Shown: piece by piece, positions 54,398-61,862 of the stretch
How positions within the stretch are numbered: the first letter of the stretch is position 1
Layout: the number at the start of each line of letters is the position of its first letter
Assembly (NCBI GenBank): GCA_045862995.1
Contig: BTVX01000004.1
Location: 98,305 to 162,304 of the forward strand
Source: UBA2387 sp019454665
GTDB lineage: Bacteria; Armatimonadota; Fimbriimonadia; Fimbriimonadales; Fimbriimonadaceae
Reading direction: 5' to 3'
DNA length: 64,000 nucleotides
Translations under genes and position numbers: made by a program
The notes under the pieces: model-generated
Databases searched by the model: none
What the model saw: only the letters and a program-made list of their open reading frames with translations
What the model was told of the DNA's origin: nothing

Positions 54398-55519
54398 GTG
54401 TCGCGATCCCGAGATCCCTTGACCACGCCGGTCGGCTGGCTGATGCGCCCGGTCGTCCCCCTCGAGGCCACCGATTCGGTGGAACGCGCGGCGTCGCGCC
54501 TGAGCTCGGCCGGTGCCGATGGGCTGCCCGTGCAAGACGAGGAGCGTTACGTCGGACGCGTGGACCAACGGCACCTGAGCGACTGGATCGGCCGAAGCGA
54601 AGGCGCGGACCTTGCCCTGGGCTCCCTTCTGTCCGGCGAGGACGCGCAAACGGGCCGAGTTTCGCCAAGAACCACGGGTGCCGAGGCGTTGCGCTTGTTC
54701 GAAAGCAGCGGCCTTTCGTGGCTGGCCGTGGTGGACGAGCTCGACCGCGTGATGGGCGTGATCGCTCCTTCCGACCTGCTTTCGACCCATGAGCACACGC
54801 CTCGGCCGCGCACCGTCGGCGGCATGGCCACGCCGTTCGGGGTTTATCTGACCACGGGCAACCTTCGCGCGGGCGTATCGGATTGGGCGCTGATGTCCAC
54901 GGGCGCGTTGATGTTCTTCCTGTTGCTCGCCGCCAGCCTTGCCACCGATGGCGTCGCTCGGCTGCTCATCCACTGGCACGCTTCCGACGATGCGGTGTTC
55001 TGGACCGTGGAGGTGTTGCCGTTCGTGCTGTTCATGGCGTTGTTGCGGGCGATCCCGTTGGCCGGCATCCACGCGGCGGAGCATCAGGTGGTGCACGCCA
55101 TCGAGCGGGGCGAGGCGCTAACGCCTTCCATCGTGCGGCGCATGCCGCGGGTCCATCCCCGTTGCGGCACCAACTTCGCCGTCGGCTTGACGATGTTCTT
55201 GGGTTTGGCTTCGGCTCCGTGGATCGGCGACCTTCGGCTTCAGTTGCTGTTTGCGGTGGTGGCGACGCTGCTTCTGTGGAGGCGGTTGGGTGGCGTGATG
55301 CAGTACTGGGTCACCACACGCCGCCCGAACGAGAAGCACTTGGCGATGGGGATACGCAGCGGCGAAGCGTTGCTCGACCGGCTCCGCACGCACTCCGACG
55401 CCCCCGCCTCGCCGCTGGTGCGGGTTTACAACAGCGGCTTGTTGCAGGTGATGTCGGGTGCGCTGCTGGTCTACGGAATCGCGTTCCTTGTAGCGAAGGC
55501 GTTTGGCTATGCGATTTGA
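54398..55519 (+). CDS. CBS-domain pair fused to a DUF1385 membrane protein
   Basis: The protein has 373 residues from GTG 54398. Residues about 12-64 and 76-128 are two CBS modules (AGADGLPVQDEERYVGRVDQ; SSGLSWLAVVDELDRVMGVI), the type that binds adenine nucleotides. From 138 the sequence becomes DUF1385: RTVGGMATPFGVYLTTGNLR, several membrane helices, the signature AAEHQVVHAIERGE, and then VHPRCGTNFAVGLT. DUF1385 proteins are normally about 300 residues without CBS. The family function is unknown; the fusion suggests nucleotide sensing controls it. Confidence 0.72.
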   Translation: MSRSRDPLTTPVGWLMRPVVPLEATDSVERAASRLSSAGADGLPVQDEERYVGRVDQRHLSDWIGRSEGADLALGSLLSGEDAQTGRVSPRTTGAEALRLFESSGLSWLAVVDELDRVMGVIAPSDLLSTHEHTPRPRTVGGMATPFGVYLTTGNLRAGVSDWALMSTGALMFFLLLAASLATDGVARLLIHWHASDDAVFWTVEVLPFVLFMALLRAIPLAGIHAAEHQVVHAIERGEALTPSIVRRMPRVHPRCGTNFAVGLTMFLGLASAPWIGDLRLQLLFAVVATLLLWRRLGGVMQYWVTTRRPNEKHLAMGIRSGEALLDRLRTHSDAPASPLVRVYNSGLLQVMSGALLVYGIAFLVAKAFGYAI

Positions 55520-55589
55520 GGGGCGTGCGTTTCCACCGTGGAAACGAACCCGGCTACGGCCGAGGGCAGGAAGATGCAAGCCGTTCCGA

Positions 55590-56876
55590 TCACCTCCGGA
55601 CTGTCTGCACCAACGCCGAATACGGCGTCTCGAGCCCGCGCACAGCCAGCGCGAGCGCGACGACGAGGTCGTCGTGGAAACCAGGGGCCGCCCCGTAGCG
55701 CATCCCCGCGCCCGTTCGCTCGGCGCGAAAGGCCCGCAGTTCCATCAACAGCTTCGGGTGTGGTGCGAACCGCAACGCGCCCGTCTCGACCATCCATGCG
55801 AGGTCTTGGACCAGCTTCTCCTTGACCTCCGGGGTGAACGTCACGAATTCCACCCCGGATTCGAGGATGCGGCGCAACATGAGCGTCGGTTCGTGGCCCA
55901 ACGACGTGGCATCGCAATGGATGACTTTCGGCCCTTCGAACCGCGACAGATAGTCGAGCACGCGGTGGACTTGGTCGGCGAAGCTCGGCCCCTGCATCGT
56001 GGCTAGGTCGGCGATCCACGCGTCGCGCCGCGTGCCGCACAGCACGACCACGGCCGTCGCATCCACGAACTTCGCCCAGTCCACTCCCACCGAGAAGGGC
56101 GGTTCGGGTTCGGGCAATGCAGCCACGGCGCACCGCTGCACCGCTTCCTCCTCGAACACCTGCCCTTCCAGCGAGAGGAACTCCGCGCCGTATTCCACCC
56201 GGTAGGCCCGCTCGCTGACGAGGGCCCGCTGGATTTCCAGGGTCTCGGCGGACACCAGGGGGTTCTCCCACGACGGCGCGGCGCGGCTCCAGACGTTCGG
56301 GTGCCCGTCCTGCCCCATCACGAAGAACCGCCAGAAGTGGTTGGTGCCCGCAGGCGTGCTGATGAGCGTGAGCCGCCCGCCCGTGGTCGCCAGCATCGGC
56401 ATGGCGATCTCGGTGATGAGCGCCTCGGGGACATAGGCGGCTTCGTCCACCACGATGTGGGTCGCTTCTCGCCCGCGCAGGTGGCGCAGCACGTGGCCCG
56501 AGCGCGCGTGAACGCGATGCGCGCCCCACAGCCAAACGGGGTGCGGGGTGGCGCGGAACTTGGAAAGCTCGCTGGGGAGCAACCCTCGTTCCTCGGCCAG
56601 CGCGTTGAGCTCCATCGCTCGGTCCAGGACCAGCCGGGCTTGGTCGAGGGTCGGCGCGAGGATCAGGTGGCGGGTGGGGGTGGGCGAGCGCAACGCGGCC
56701 AGCACGTCGGCGGCGCACGCGTCGGTCTTGCCCCATCGCCGCCCGCACGCGAGCACGCGGATCCTCGCCGGGTTCATCAAGAACTCCCGCTGGCCCGGAT
56801 GAGGCTTCCACAACGGGGCGATCTGCTCGAGAAACGCTTCCACGCCGATCCGCAGCCCGCCATCGGCCCAAGTCAA
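55590..56876 (-). CDS. Terminase large subunit-like ATPase/nuclease, isolated
   Basis: The protein has 428 residues. The ATPase has Walker A-like CGRRWGKTDACAA (Lys50), Walker B HIVVDEAAYV and the coupling motif LISTPAGTNHFWRF. The nuclease domain has VGVDWAKFVDATAVVV and, near the end, FHDDLVVALALAVRG, the metal-binding aspartates of an RNase H-like fold. Length and order match phage TerL. No portal, small terminase, capsid or integrase gene is present within the window on either side. It is either a domesticated copy or the last piece of a prophage. There is no frameshift, so it has been kept under selection. Confidence 0.82.
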   Translation of the reverse strand: MTWADGGLRIGVEAFLEQIAPLWKPHPGQREFLMNPARIRVLACGRRWGKTDACAADVLAALRSPTPTRHLILAPTLDQARLVLDRAMELNALAEERGLLPSELSKFRATPHPVWLWGAHRVHARSGHVLRHLRGREATHIVVDEAAYVPEALITEIAMPMLATTGGRLTLISTPAGTNHFWRFFVMGQDGHPNVWSRAAPSWENPLVSAETLEIQRALVSERAYRVEYGAEFLSLEGQVFEEEAVQRCAVAALPEPEPPFSVGVDWAKFVDATAVVVLCGTRRDAWIADLATMQGPSFADQVHRVLDYLSRFEGPKVIHCDATSLGHEPTLMLRRILESGVEFVTFTPEVKEKLVQDLAWMVETGALRFAPHPKLLMELRAFRAERTGAGMRYGAAPGFHDDLVVALALAVRGLETPYSALVQTVRR

Positions 56877-56886
56877 CCGTGGACGG

Positions 56887-56892
56887 TAGAAT
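56887..56892 (+). promoter_or_regulatory. -10-like TAGAAT ten bases before ATG 56903
   Basis: TAGAAT at 56887-56892 overlaps the in-frame ATG at 56891, so translation more probably starts at ATG 56903, ten bases downstream. It fits the short-leader pattern. Confidence 0.45.
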
Positions 56893-56902
56893 GACCCGCG
56901 CG

Positions 56903-58189
56903 ATGCGCGCCACCTTCGCCGGATTTGTGTTCCCCGATCGCGAAACCCCGGAAGGCCCGGCCCGGTGCGCCGACTTCGCCCCCGAAGAAGTCTTGGCCCT
57001 CGCTTCGCGGTTCCGCGTGGAGGACCCTCGCGGCGGCTCGGCGTTCCCCAAGCGCGGCAACATCAACCTGCACACGTTCGTCATCGAGGGCGATCGCGAG
57101 GGGCGGACCGAGGCGTTTCTGCTCCAGCGCATCAACACCGACGTGTTTTCGCGCCCTTTCCGCGTGATGCGCGCGATGGTCGCGTGGACCGAAGCCCAGG
57201 CCGCCTACTTGGAGGAGCATCCTGCGGCCAAAGCCACGGGGTGGGAGCCGATCGAACTGGTCGCCGCGAACGACGGGGCCCCGTTCGTGGTGGACGACGG
57301 GCCGCACGGCTGGTCGGTTTGGCGTATGATGAAGCGGATCCCGGACGTGGTCGAGTACAGGAGTCTGGGCGAGGTGGCCGACCCCGGCGAGCGGCTGCGC
57401 TTGGCGGGCGAAGTGGGTCGCGGGCTGGCTCTGAACGCCGACCTGACGTCCCGGATGAGCCTTGACGGCCTCCAACCTTCGTTGCTCGGCTACCGCGACA
57501 CGCGGGGCTACTTCGCCCAGTTTCGCGCCGTGGCAGCGGGTTGCGCGTCGCGTAAGGACGCCGCGCCGTTACTGCCCGCCGACCCCGAAGTCGCCGAGGC
57601 GACCGAATCTCTTTATCGCCTGAGCGACCCCGCTTACGCGGCACGGATCAAGGAGACCGCTCTGCAACCCTATCTGGAGCTTATCGCCGCCGCCGAGACG
57701 TTCGGGTGTTGGCTGCAGGATGCCGTGGCCTCGGGCACCGTGCGGCGAACGCCCATCCACGGGGACACCAAGATCGAGAACTTCCTCTTCGACCGAACGA
57801 CGGGCCGCGTGAGGAGTCTCGTGGATTTGGACACGATCATGCCGTTCACGTGGCTGGCCGATTACGGCGACATGCTGCGCTCGCTGTGCAACGTGGCCGG
57901 CGAGAAGGAGACCGACTTGGCCGAGGTCCAGGTGGATCGCGAGGTGGCCGATGCCGTTCGGCGCGGGTTCGAGGAGGCCGTTGTCGAGGCGCCGGCCAAC
58001 GAACTCGCGGGCATGGAAGACGCCGTTCGGGCCATCGCCTTGGAACTCGGCGTCCGATTCCTGACCGACTACCTGCGCGGGGACAACTACTTCCGGCTGC
58101 TGCCGACCGACCCGCCGGACCTGAACCGGCAGCGTGGATTGGTCCAACTGACGCTGTTCGAGCGATTGGGCGGTCTCGAACGGTGCTGA
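56903..58189 (+). CDS. NahK-like sugar kinase (APH fold)
   Basis: The protein has 428 residues from ATG 56903; in-frame starts also exist at 56879 (GTG) and 56891. The fold is that of the aminoglycoside phosphotransferase family, closest to N-acetylhexosamine 1-kinase: GNINLHTFVIEGD near the start, the catalytic loop RTPIHGDTKIENFLFDRTTG, and the metal site VDLDTIMPFTWLADYGDMLR. It would phosphorylate a sugar at C1. No GNB/LNB pathway gene is adjacent. It overlaps the DUF2332 gene by seven bases. Confidence 0.8.
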   Translation: MRATFAGFVFPDRETPEGPARCADFAPEEVLALASRFRVEDPRGGSAFPKRGNINLHTFVIEGDREGRTEAFLLQRINTDVFSRPFRVMRAMVAWTEAQAAYLEEHPAAKATGWEPIELVAANDGAPFVVDDGPHGWSVWRMMKRIPDVVEYRSLGEVADPGERLRLAGEVGRGLALNADLTSRMSLDGLQPSLLGYRDTRGYFAQFRAVAAGCASRKDAAPLLPADPEVAEATESLYRLSDPAYAARIKETALQPYLELIAAAETFGCWLQDAVASGTVRRTPIHGDTKIENFLFDRTTGRVRSLVDLDTIMPFTWLADYGDMLRSLCNVAGEKETDLAEVQVDREVADAVRRGFEEAVVEAPANELAGMEDAVRAIALELGVRFLTDYLRGDNYFRLLPTDPPDLNRQRGLVQLTLFERLGGLERC

Positions 58190-59220
58190 CGCCCGAAGCG
58201 GTCCGCAACGGGTTCTTGGCGTTCGCGCACCACACGGTGCACGATTCGCCGCTCTACAGTCGGCTCAGCCCGCAGATCGCCGCCGACGAGGACCTGGTGC
58301 GGCTTTGCCAGTGCGGGCGCATGCCCATCTCGAACCTGTTCCTGGCGGCCGTGCAGGCCGAGTTGGCGAAGTCCGATCACCCGCTCCGCGAGTGGTATCC
58401 GCAACTGGAGGGCGGGCCGACGAGTGACGACGACCCGTGGCCCGCGTTTCGCGCCTTCGTCTTGGAGCACCGGGAGGCGATTCGGGGGCACCTAACGACC
58501 CGCCGCGTGCAGACCAACGAGGTGGGGCGGACGGTGTATCTGTTGCCTACTTTCGCGCGGTTGGCGGCGGGCCGACCCGTGGCGTTGGTCGAGTTCGGCG
58601 CGAGCATGGGCCTGAACCTGTGTCTGGACCACTTCCGAGTCGAGACGGAGGCGGGCTCGTTTGGCGACCCGAACGCGCGCCTGACGCTGCGTACGTCGTG
58701 GAGTCCACGGGAGTCCACCCCGACCGACGGTCCGCCGCACGTCGTGTCGCGGGTCGGGGTGGACCTTCATCCGCTCGACGTCGCCTCGGAGGCCGACCGC
58801 GATTGGCTGCGCGCGTTGCTCTGGCCCGAGCAAGCCGAACGCCGCCCCATCCTCGACCTCGCCATGCAGATCGCGCAAGAGTTGCGGCCGCGCGTGTGGC
58901 AGGGGGATGCGGTGGAAGAGACGGCGAAGCATGCGCTCTTGGCGCCCGCCGATGCCGTGCCCATCGTGTTCCAAACGCACGTGTTCTATCAGCTTGCGCC
59001 GGAGCAGATCGAGCGGTTCCACGCTTTGATGTTGGCGGCCTCGCGCGAGCGGCCGATGTGGTTCGTCTCGCGGCACGACGACCTGCGCGTGACCCGATAC
59101 GAGCAGGGGCGGGCGCGGGAGTTCGTCATCGCCTCCCCGCACCACCACGGCCGTTGGGTGCGCGAGTGGCTCTGGCCGCCCGAACTGGATGCCGCGACGA
59201 AGCTCGAACGCCTTGCTTGA
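58183..59220 (+). CDS. DUF2332 family protein
   Basis: The protein has 345 residues from GTG 58183. It matches DUF2332, a methyltransferase-like fold of unknown role: FAHHTVHDSPLYSRLSPQIA, then NEVGRTVYLLPTFARLAAGR, the glycine-rich nucleotide loop VALVEFGASMGLNLCLDHFR, and PIVFQTHVFYQLAPEQIERF. The loop matches the SAM-binding pattern ExGxSxGLNL, so methyl transfer is possible but unproven. It overlaps the kinase gene by seven bases and is co-translated. Confidence 0.82.
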   Translation: MLTPEAVRNGFLAFAHHTVHDSPLYSRLSPQIAADEDLVRLCQCGRMPISNLFLAAVQAELAKSDHPLREWYPQLEGGPTSDDDPWPAFRAFVLEHREAIRGHLTTRRVQTNEVGRTVYLLPTFARLAAGRPVALVEFGASMGLNLCLDHFRVETEAGSFGDPNARLTLRTSWSPRESTPTDGPPHVVSRVGVDLHPLDVASEADRDWLRALLWPEQAERRPILDLAMQIAQELRPRVWQGDAVEETAKHALLAPADAVPIVFQTHVFYQLAPEQIERFHALMLAASRERPMWFVSRHDDLRVTRYEQGRAREFVIASPHHHGRWVREWLWPPELDAATKLERLA

Positions 59221-59535
59221 CCTGCGGAACGCGTCGTCGCGGCGGCGGCTTGCGGCGCTTGGCAGCCAAGCTGAGCGTTTGTTTCGGGTTGGATCCTGTA
59301 GTTCGGTTTGCCGTCCGCCCGATAAACGGTCACCGCGAGATCTCCGTTGGCCTCGGCAAGCCTCCGCAGCAGAAGTGCCGCGGCCTGCCACCGAGAGGCA
59401 AAGGGCTCGTCGAGGCACTCGAACCCCAAGTCGAACCGGCGGGGAAGCGGATCGGTTCCAAATGAGCCTCGGCCTCAAGGAGACCCAATTCCGGACAGGG
59501 ACACGCCGGAGCGGTCCTCCAGGTCGAATGAACCG
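59221..59535. other. 315-bp gap without a convincing gene
   Basis: The gap lies between two convergent genes. A minus-strand frame (58989-59429) has a TTG start and codes for FASRWQAAALLLRRLAEANG and VTVYRADGKPNYRIQPETNA before entering the complement of the DUF2332 gene. It resembles no family I know and may be an eroded gene fragment. No terminator with a T-run is visible. Confidence 0.35.
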
Positions 59536-60351
59536 TCAGCCCTTCTTTTCGTGGCCCTGAATGCGCTTCTCGAGTTCCTCGAGTTGCTTGTCCACTTCCG
59601 ATAGGGAGACCTCGGCGGCGGGGGCGGTGGGGACGTCGCCGCCCACACCCAAAGCCACGGTCTGCTCGGGCTGCACTTCGACGGTCTTCGGGCGCATGCC
59701 GAGCCGCTCTTCCAGCTTCTGCAGTTCCTCTTCGGCCTGGTAGTCCATGGCCTGATCCTGCATCGCCATGATCTTGCCCTGCACGCTCTCGGACTGCATC
59801 TCCTGCCGCGCCAGCGCCTCGGCCTGCGCGTCCTTGATGCGGTCGGCGGCAGCGTTGAATGTGTCGAGTTGGTTCTCGAACGTCAGGCCCTCGAGCGCTT
59901 TGGAAATCGAATTCTGAATCTGCGCCTGCTTCCACTGCGCCTTCATGGCCAGGGCTTCGGCGGTCTTGCGGCGGACTTCCTCTTCCTGCCGCTTGATGGC
60001 CACCTTGACGGCCTCGACGGTCTGAAGCGCCTGGGCGTGCGAGGCGCGCAGGCTTTCGATGACCGCGTCGTTGTTCGACTTCTCGCGCATGAACTGGCGC
60101 GCGAGGTCGCGGTTGCCCTGTTTCAGGGCCATCGTCGCCTGTTGCTCGAGTTGGGCGGACTTCTTCTCGGCATCCGCCAACATGCCCTGAAGACGGTTCT
60201 TCTGCGTGATCGCCTGGACCGCACGTTCGCGGTTCTGAACCAGGCTTTCCTGCATATCGCGCCGAGCCTGATCCAGCATCATGTCCGGATCTTCGAGCCG
60301 GTTCATGACTCGGTTGAAAACGGCCTTAAGCCAGTTGAAAAATCGTGACAT
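59536..60351 (-). CDS. pspA: PspA/IM30 family protein
   Basis: The protein has 271 residues from ATG 60351 (an upstream GTG at 60360 is less likely). MSRFFNWLKAVFNRVMNRLE carries the amphipathic membrane-binding helix a. Long coiled coils follow (DPDMMLDQARRDMQESLVQN, then EALAMKAQWKQAQIQNSISK). A C-terminal extension of about 45 residues (TAPAAEVSLSEVDKQLEELE) resembles the extra tail of Vipp1. It builds ESCRT-III-like rods that protect damaged membranes. A -10 (TATAAT, 60393-60398) lies 41 bases upstream. Confidence 0.9.
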   Translation of the reverse strand: MSRFFNWLKAVFNRVMNRLEDPDMMLDQARRDMQESLVQNRERAVQAITQKNRLQGMLADAEKKSAQLEQQATMALKQGNRDLARQFMREKSNNDAVIESLRASHAQALQTVEAVKVAIKRQEEEVRRKTAEALAMKAQWKQAQIQNSISKALEGLTFENQLDTFNAAADRIKDAQAEALARQEMQSESVQGKIMAMQDQAMDYQAEEELQKLEERLGMRPKTVEVQPEQTVALGVGGDVPTAPAAEVSLSEVDKQLEELEKRIQGHEKKG

Positions 60352-60392
60352 CCTCACCACCGCCGGGACGCAACACGCCGGACCAAGATACG

Positions 60393-60398
60393 ATTATA
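60393..60398 (-). promoter_or_regulatory. -10 TATAAT of pspA
   Basis: A perfect TATAAT on the minus strand at 60393-60398. No good -35 at 17 bases is seen, and the preceding GTG gives a partial extended -10. The leader is about 35 bases. Confidence 0.45.
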
Positions 60399-60433
60399 CA
60401 CAGGTCATGGTTCAACCGGGTCCATTGGACGGA

Positions 60434-61348
60434 CTACGCTTCGAATGAACCCAAAATCCGACGGCCGAGCTCGGCGCAAACGGCGTCGTCCTGATCCAAC
60501 CCGTAGGCAAGGAGCGCCACGCCGTACATGCCCGCGCGCAAGCGGGCCAACGCCTCGTCGCCTTCGTCCAATCGCTCGCCGTAAGCCTCCCAAAACCGCT
60601 CGCGGGATGCGGGACCGAACATCGTGTACGCCAAGGACAGATCCACGGCGGGATGCCCGGCGTGCGCGTCGCCCCAATCAATCACGCCGCAAACGCGCCC
60701 GTCTTCGATCATCACGTGGCGGGGATACAGGTCGCCGTGGATCGGCACTCGCTTCGGGCTGGGAATGGCCCACTCGGCCAAGCGGCGGCAGAGCTCCAGG
60801 GCTTGCATCACGGTTTCGAGGTCTGCGGGAGGCAGGTGCTCCAGCGAGGCGATCCTGTTAGCGATCTTCTGCATCAGGCGCTCGGGGTCGGCCTTGCCGA
60901 GCGTGTCGAGGGGCAATCCGTCAACGTCCTGGACCGGCAACGCGTGAAGCCCGCGCAGGAACGCGCCTAGCGCCTCGGCGGCGGCGAGTTCTTGGTCCAG
61001 CGAGAGAGAAACCTGATCGGCGCAGATTCCCGCCACCGGCCGATAGCCCATGAACGGATAGGGATAGGTCTCCGTTGGGCAGCCAAAGTAGGTCGGCTCG
61101 GGGATGCGCAGGCCCAACCGCCCGACCAACTGGGGCAGCACGACCGTCTCGCACACCATCGCGTGAGCGCCCATCGTCCGCGTGGGCAATCGAAACGCCG
61201 TTCCGGAAGGGTAGAGGATGCAATAGTTGTCCCATCCGCGCCCCAGAAACTCCGGCGTCTCCTCGGCAAACGTGGGGAACTGCGCGCAGACGACGTCGTC
61301 CGCCGACGCCATGTCCAAGTCCACCTCCGGCTTCCAGTCGCGCGCCAT
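60434..61348 (-). CDS. APH family phosphotransferase (macrolide-kinase-like)
   Basis: The protein has 304 residues from ATG 61348. The kinase fold is seen in GWDNYCILYPSGTAFRLPTR (nucleotide-binding strands), the catalytic loop RVPIHGDLYPRHVMIEDGRV with Asp in HGDLYPRH, and VCGVIDWGDAHAGHPAVDLS with the metal Asp. The sequence order resembles Mph-type macrolide 2'-phosphotransferases and related sugar or lipid kinases. Resistance is a possibility only; the substrate is not determined. A TAACCT -10-like hexamer precedes the start by seven bases. Confidence 0.8.
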   Translation of the reverse strand: MARDWKPEVDLDMASADDVVCAQFPTFAEETPEFLGRGWDNYCILYPSGTAFRLPTRTMGAHAMVCETVVLPQLVGRLGLRIPEPTYFGCPTETYPYPFMGYRPVAGICADQVSLSLDQELAAAEALGAFLRGLHALPVQDVDGLPLDTLGKADPERLMQKIANRIASLEHLPPADLETVMQALELCRRLAEWAIPSPKRVPIHGDLYPRHVMIEDGRVCGVIDWGDAHAGHPAVDLSLAYTMFGPASRERFWEAYGERLDEGDEALARLRAGMYGVALLAYGLDQDDAVCAELGRRILGSFEA

Positions 61349-61355
61349 CTCCCCG

Positions 61356-61361
61356 AGGTTA
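61356..61361 (-). promoter_or_regulatory. -10-like TAACCT seven bases before the APH gene
   Basis: TAACCT on the minus strand, followed by CGGGGAG and ATG 61348. The GGGGAG is too close to the start to be an ordinary ribosome-binding site, but it may add to initiation. Confidence 0.4.
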
Positions 61362-61380
61362 CCGCTATGGCGACTATGGG

Positions 61381-61386
61381 TAATCT
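61381..61386 (+). promoter_or_regulatory. -10-like TAATCT five bases before the iron-sulfur subunit gene
   Basis: TAATCT ends five bases before ATG 61392. It is one of the leaderless-type starts in this window and is divergent from the APH gene. Confidence 0.45.
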
Positions 61387-61391
61387 TGGAC

Positions 61392-61862
61392 ATGGACGCC
61401 AAGGTGACCCTGCGAGTCAACGGCGAGGCGCGCACCGTCGAGGTATTCCCCGACACCAGCCTCCTCGAAGTTCTCCGCGACGACCTGGGCCTCACCGGGG
61501 CCAAGTACGGATGCGGAGAAGGGATGTGCGGCGCGTGCACCGTCCTCGTCGGCGGCAAGCCCACCCGCTCCTGCGTCACGCATGCCACCGACGTCGAAGC
61601 CGAGGTCGTCACCATCGAAGGGCTGGCGCAAGGCGACCGGCTTCACCCGCTCCAGCAGGCGTTTCTGGAAGAAGGCGCCATGCAGTGCGGCTACTGCGCG
61701 ACGGGCATGATCATGAACGCCGCCGGTCTGCTGGCGACCAACCCCAAGCCCACAGCCGCCCAGATCAAGGAGCACATGGAAGGCAACGTCTGCCGCTGCT
61801 GCACCTACGAACGCATCGTCGCCGCCATCGAGCGAGCCGTTCGGGCGGAGGAGACGCGATGA
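61392..61862 (+). CDS. Molybdenum hydroxylase 2Fe-2S subunit (IorA/XdhC type)
   Basis: The protein has 156 residues from ATG 61392. The plant-type cluster ligands are Cys41, Cys46, Cys49 and Cys61 (YGCGEGMCGACTVLVGG, then TRSC). The second cluster ligands are Cys99, Cys102, Cys134 and Cys136 (MQCGYCATGM; GNVCRCCTYE). In most homologues the last motif is CRCGTY; here a third cysteine replaces the glycine. It passes electrons from the molybdenum subunit, encoded by the next gene, overlapping by four bases. There is no signal peptide, so it would travel with the Tat-exported partner. Confidence 0.92.
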   Translation: MDAKVTLRVNGEARTVEVFPDTSLLEVLRDDLGLTGAKYGCGEGMCGACTVLVGGKPTRSCVTHATDVEAEVVTIEGLAQGDRLHPLQQAFLEEGAMQCGYCATGMIMNAAGLLATNPKPTAAQIKEHMEGNVCRCCTYERIVAAIERAVRAEETR

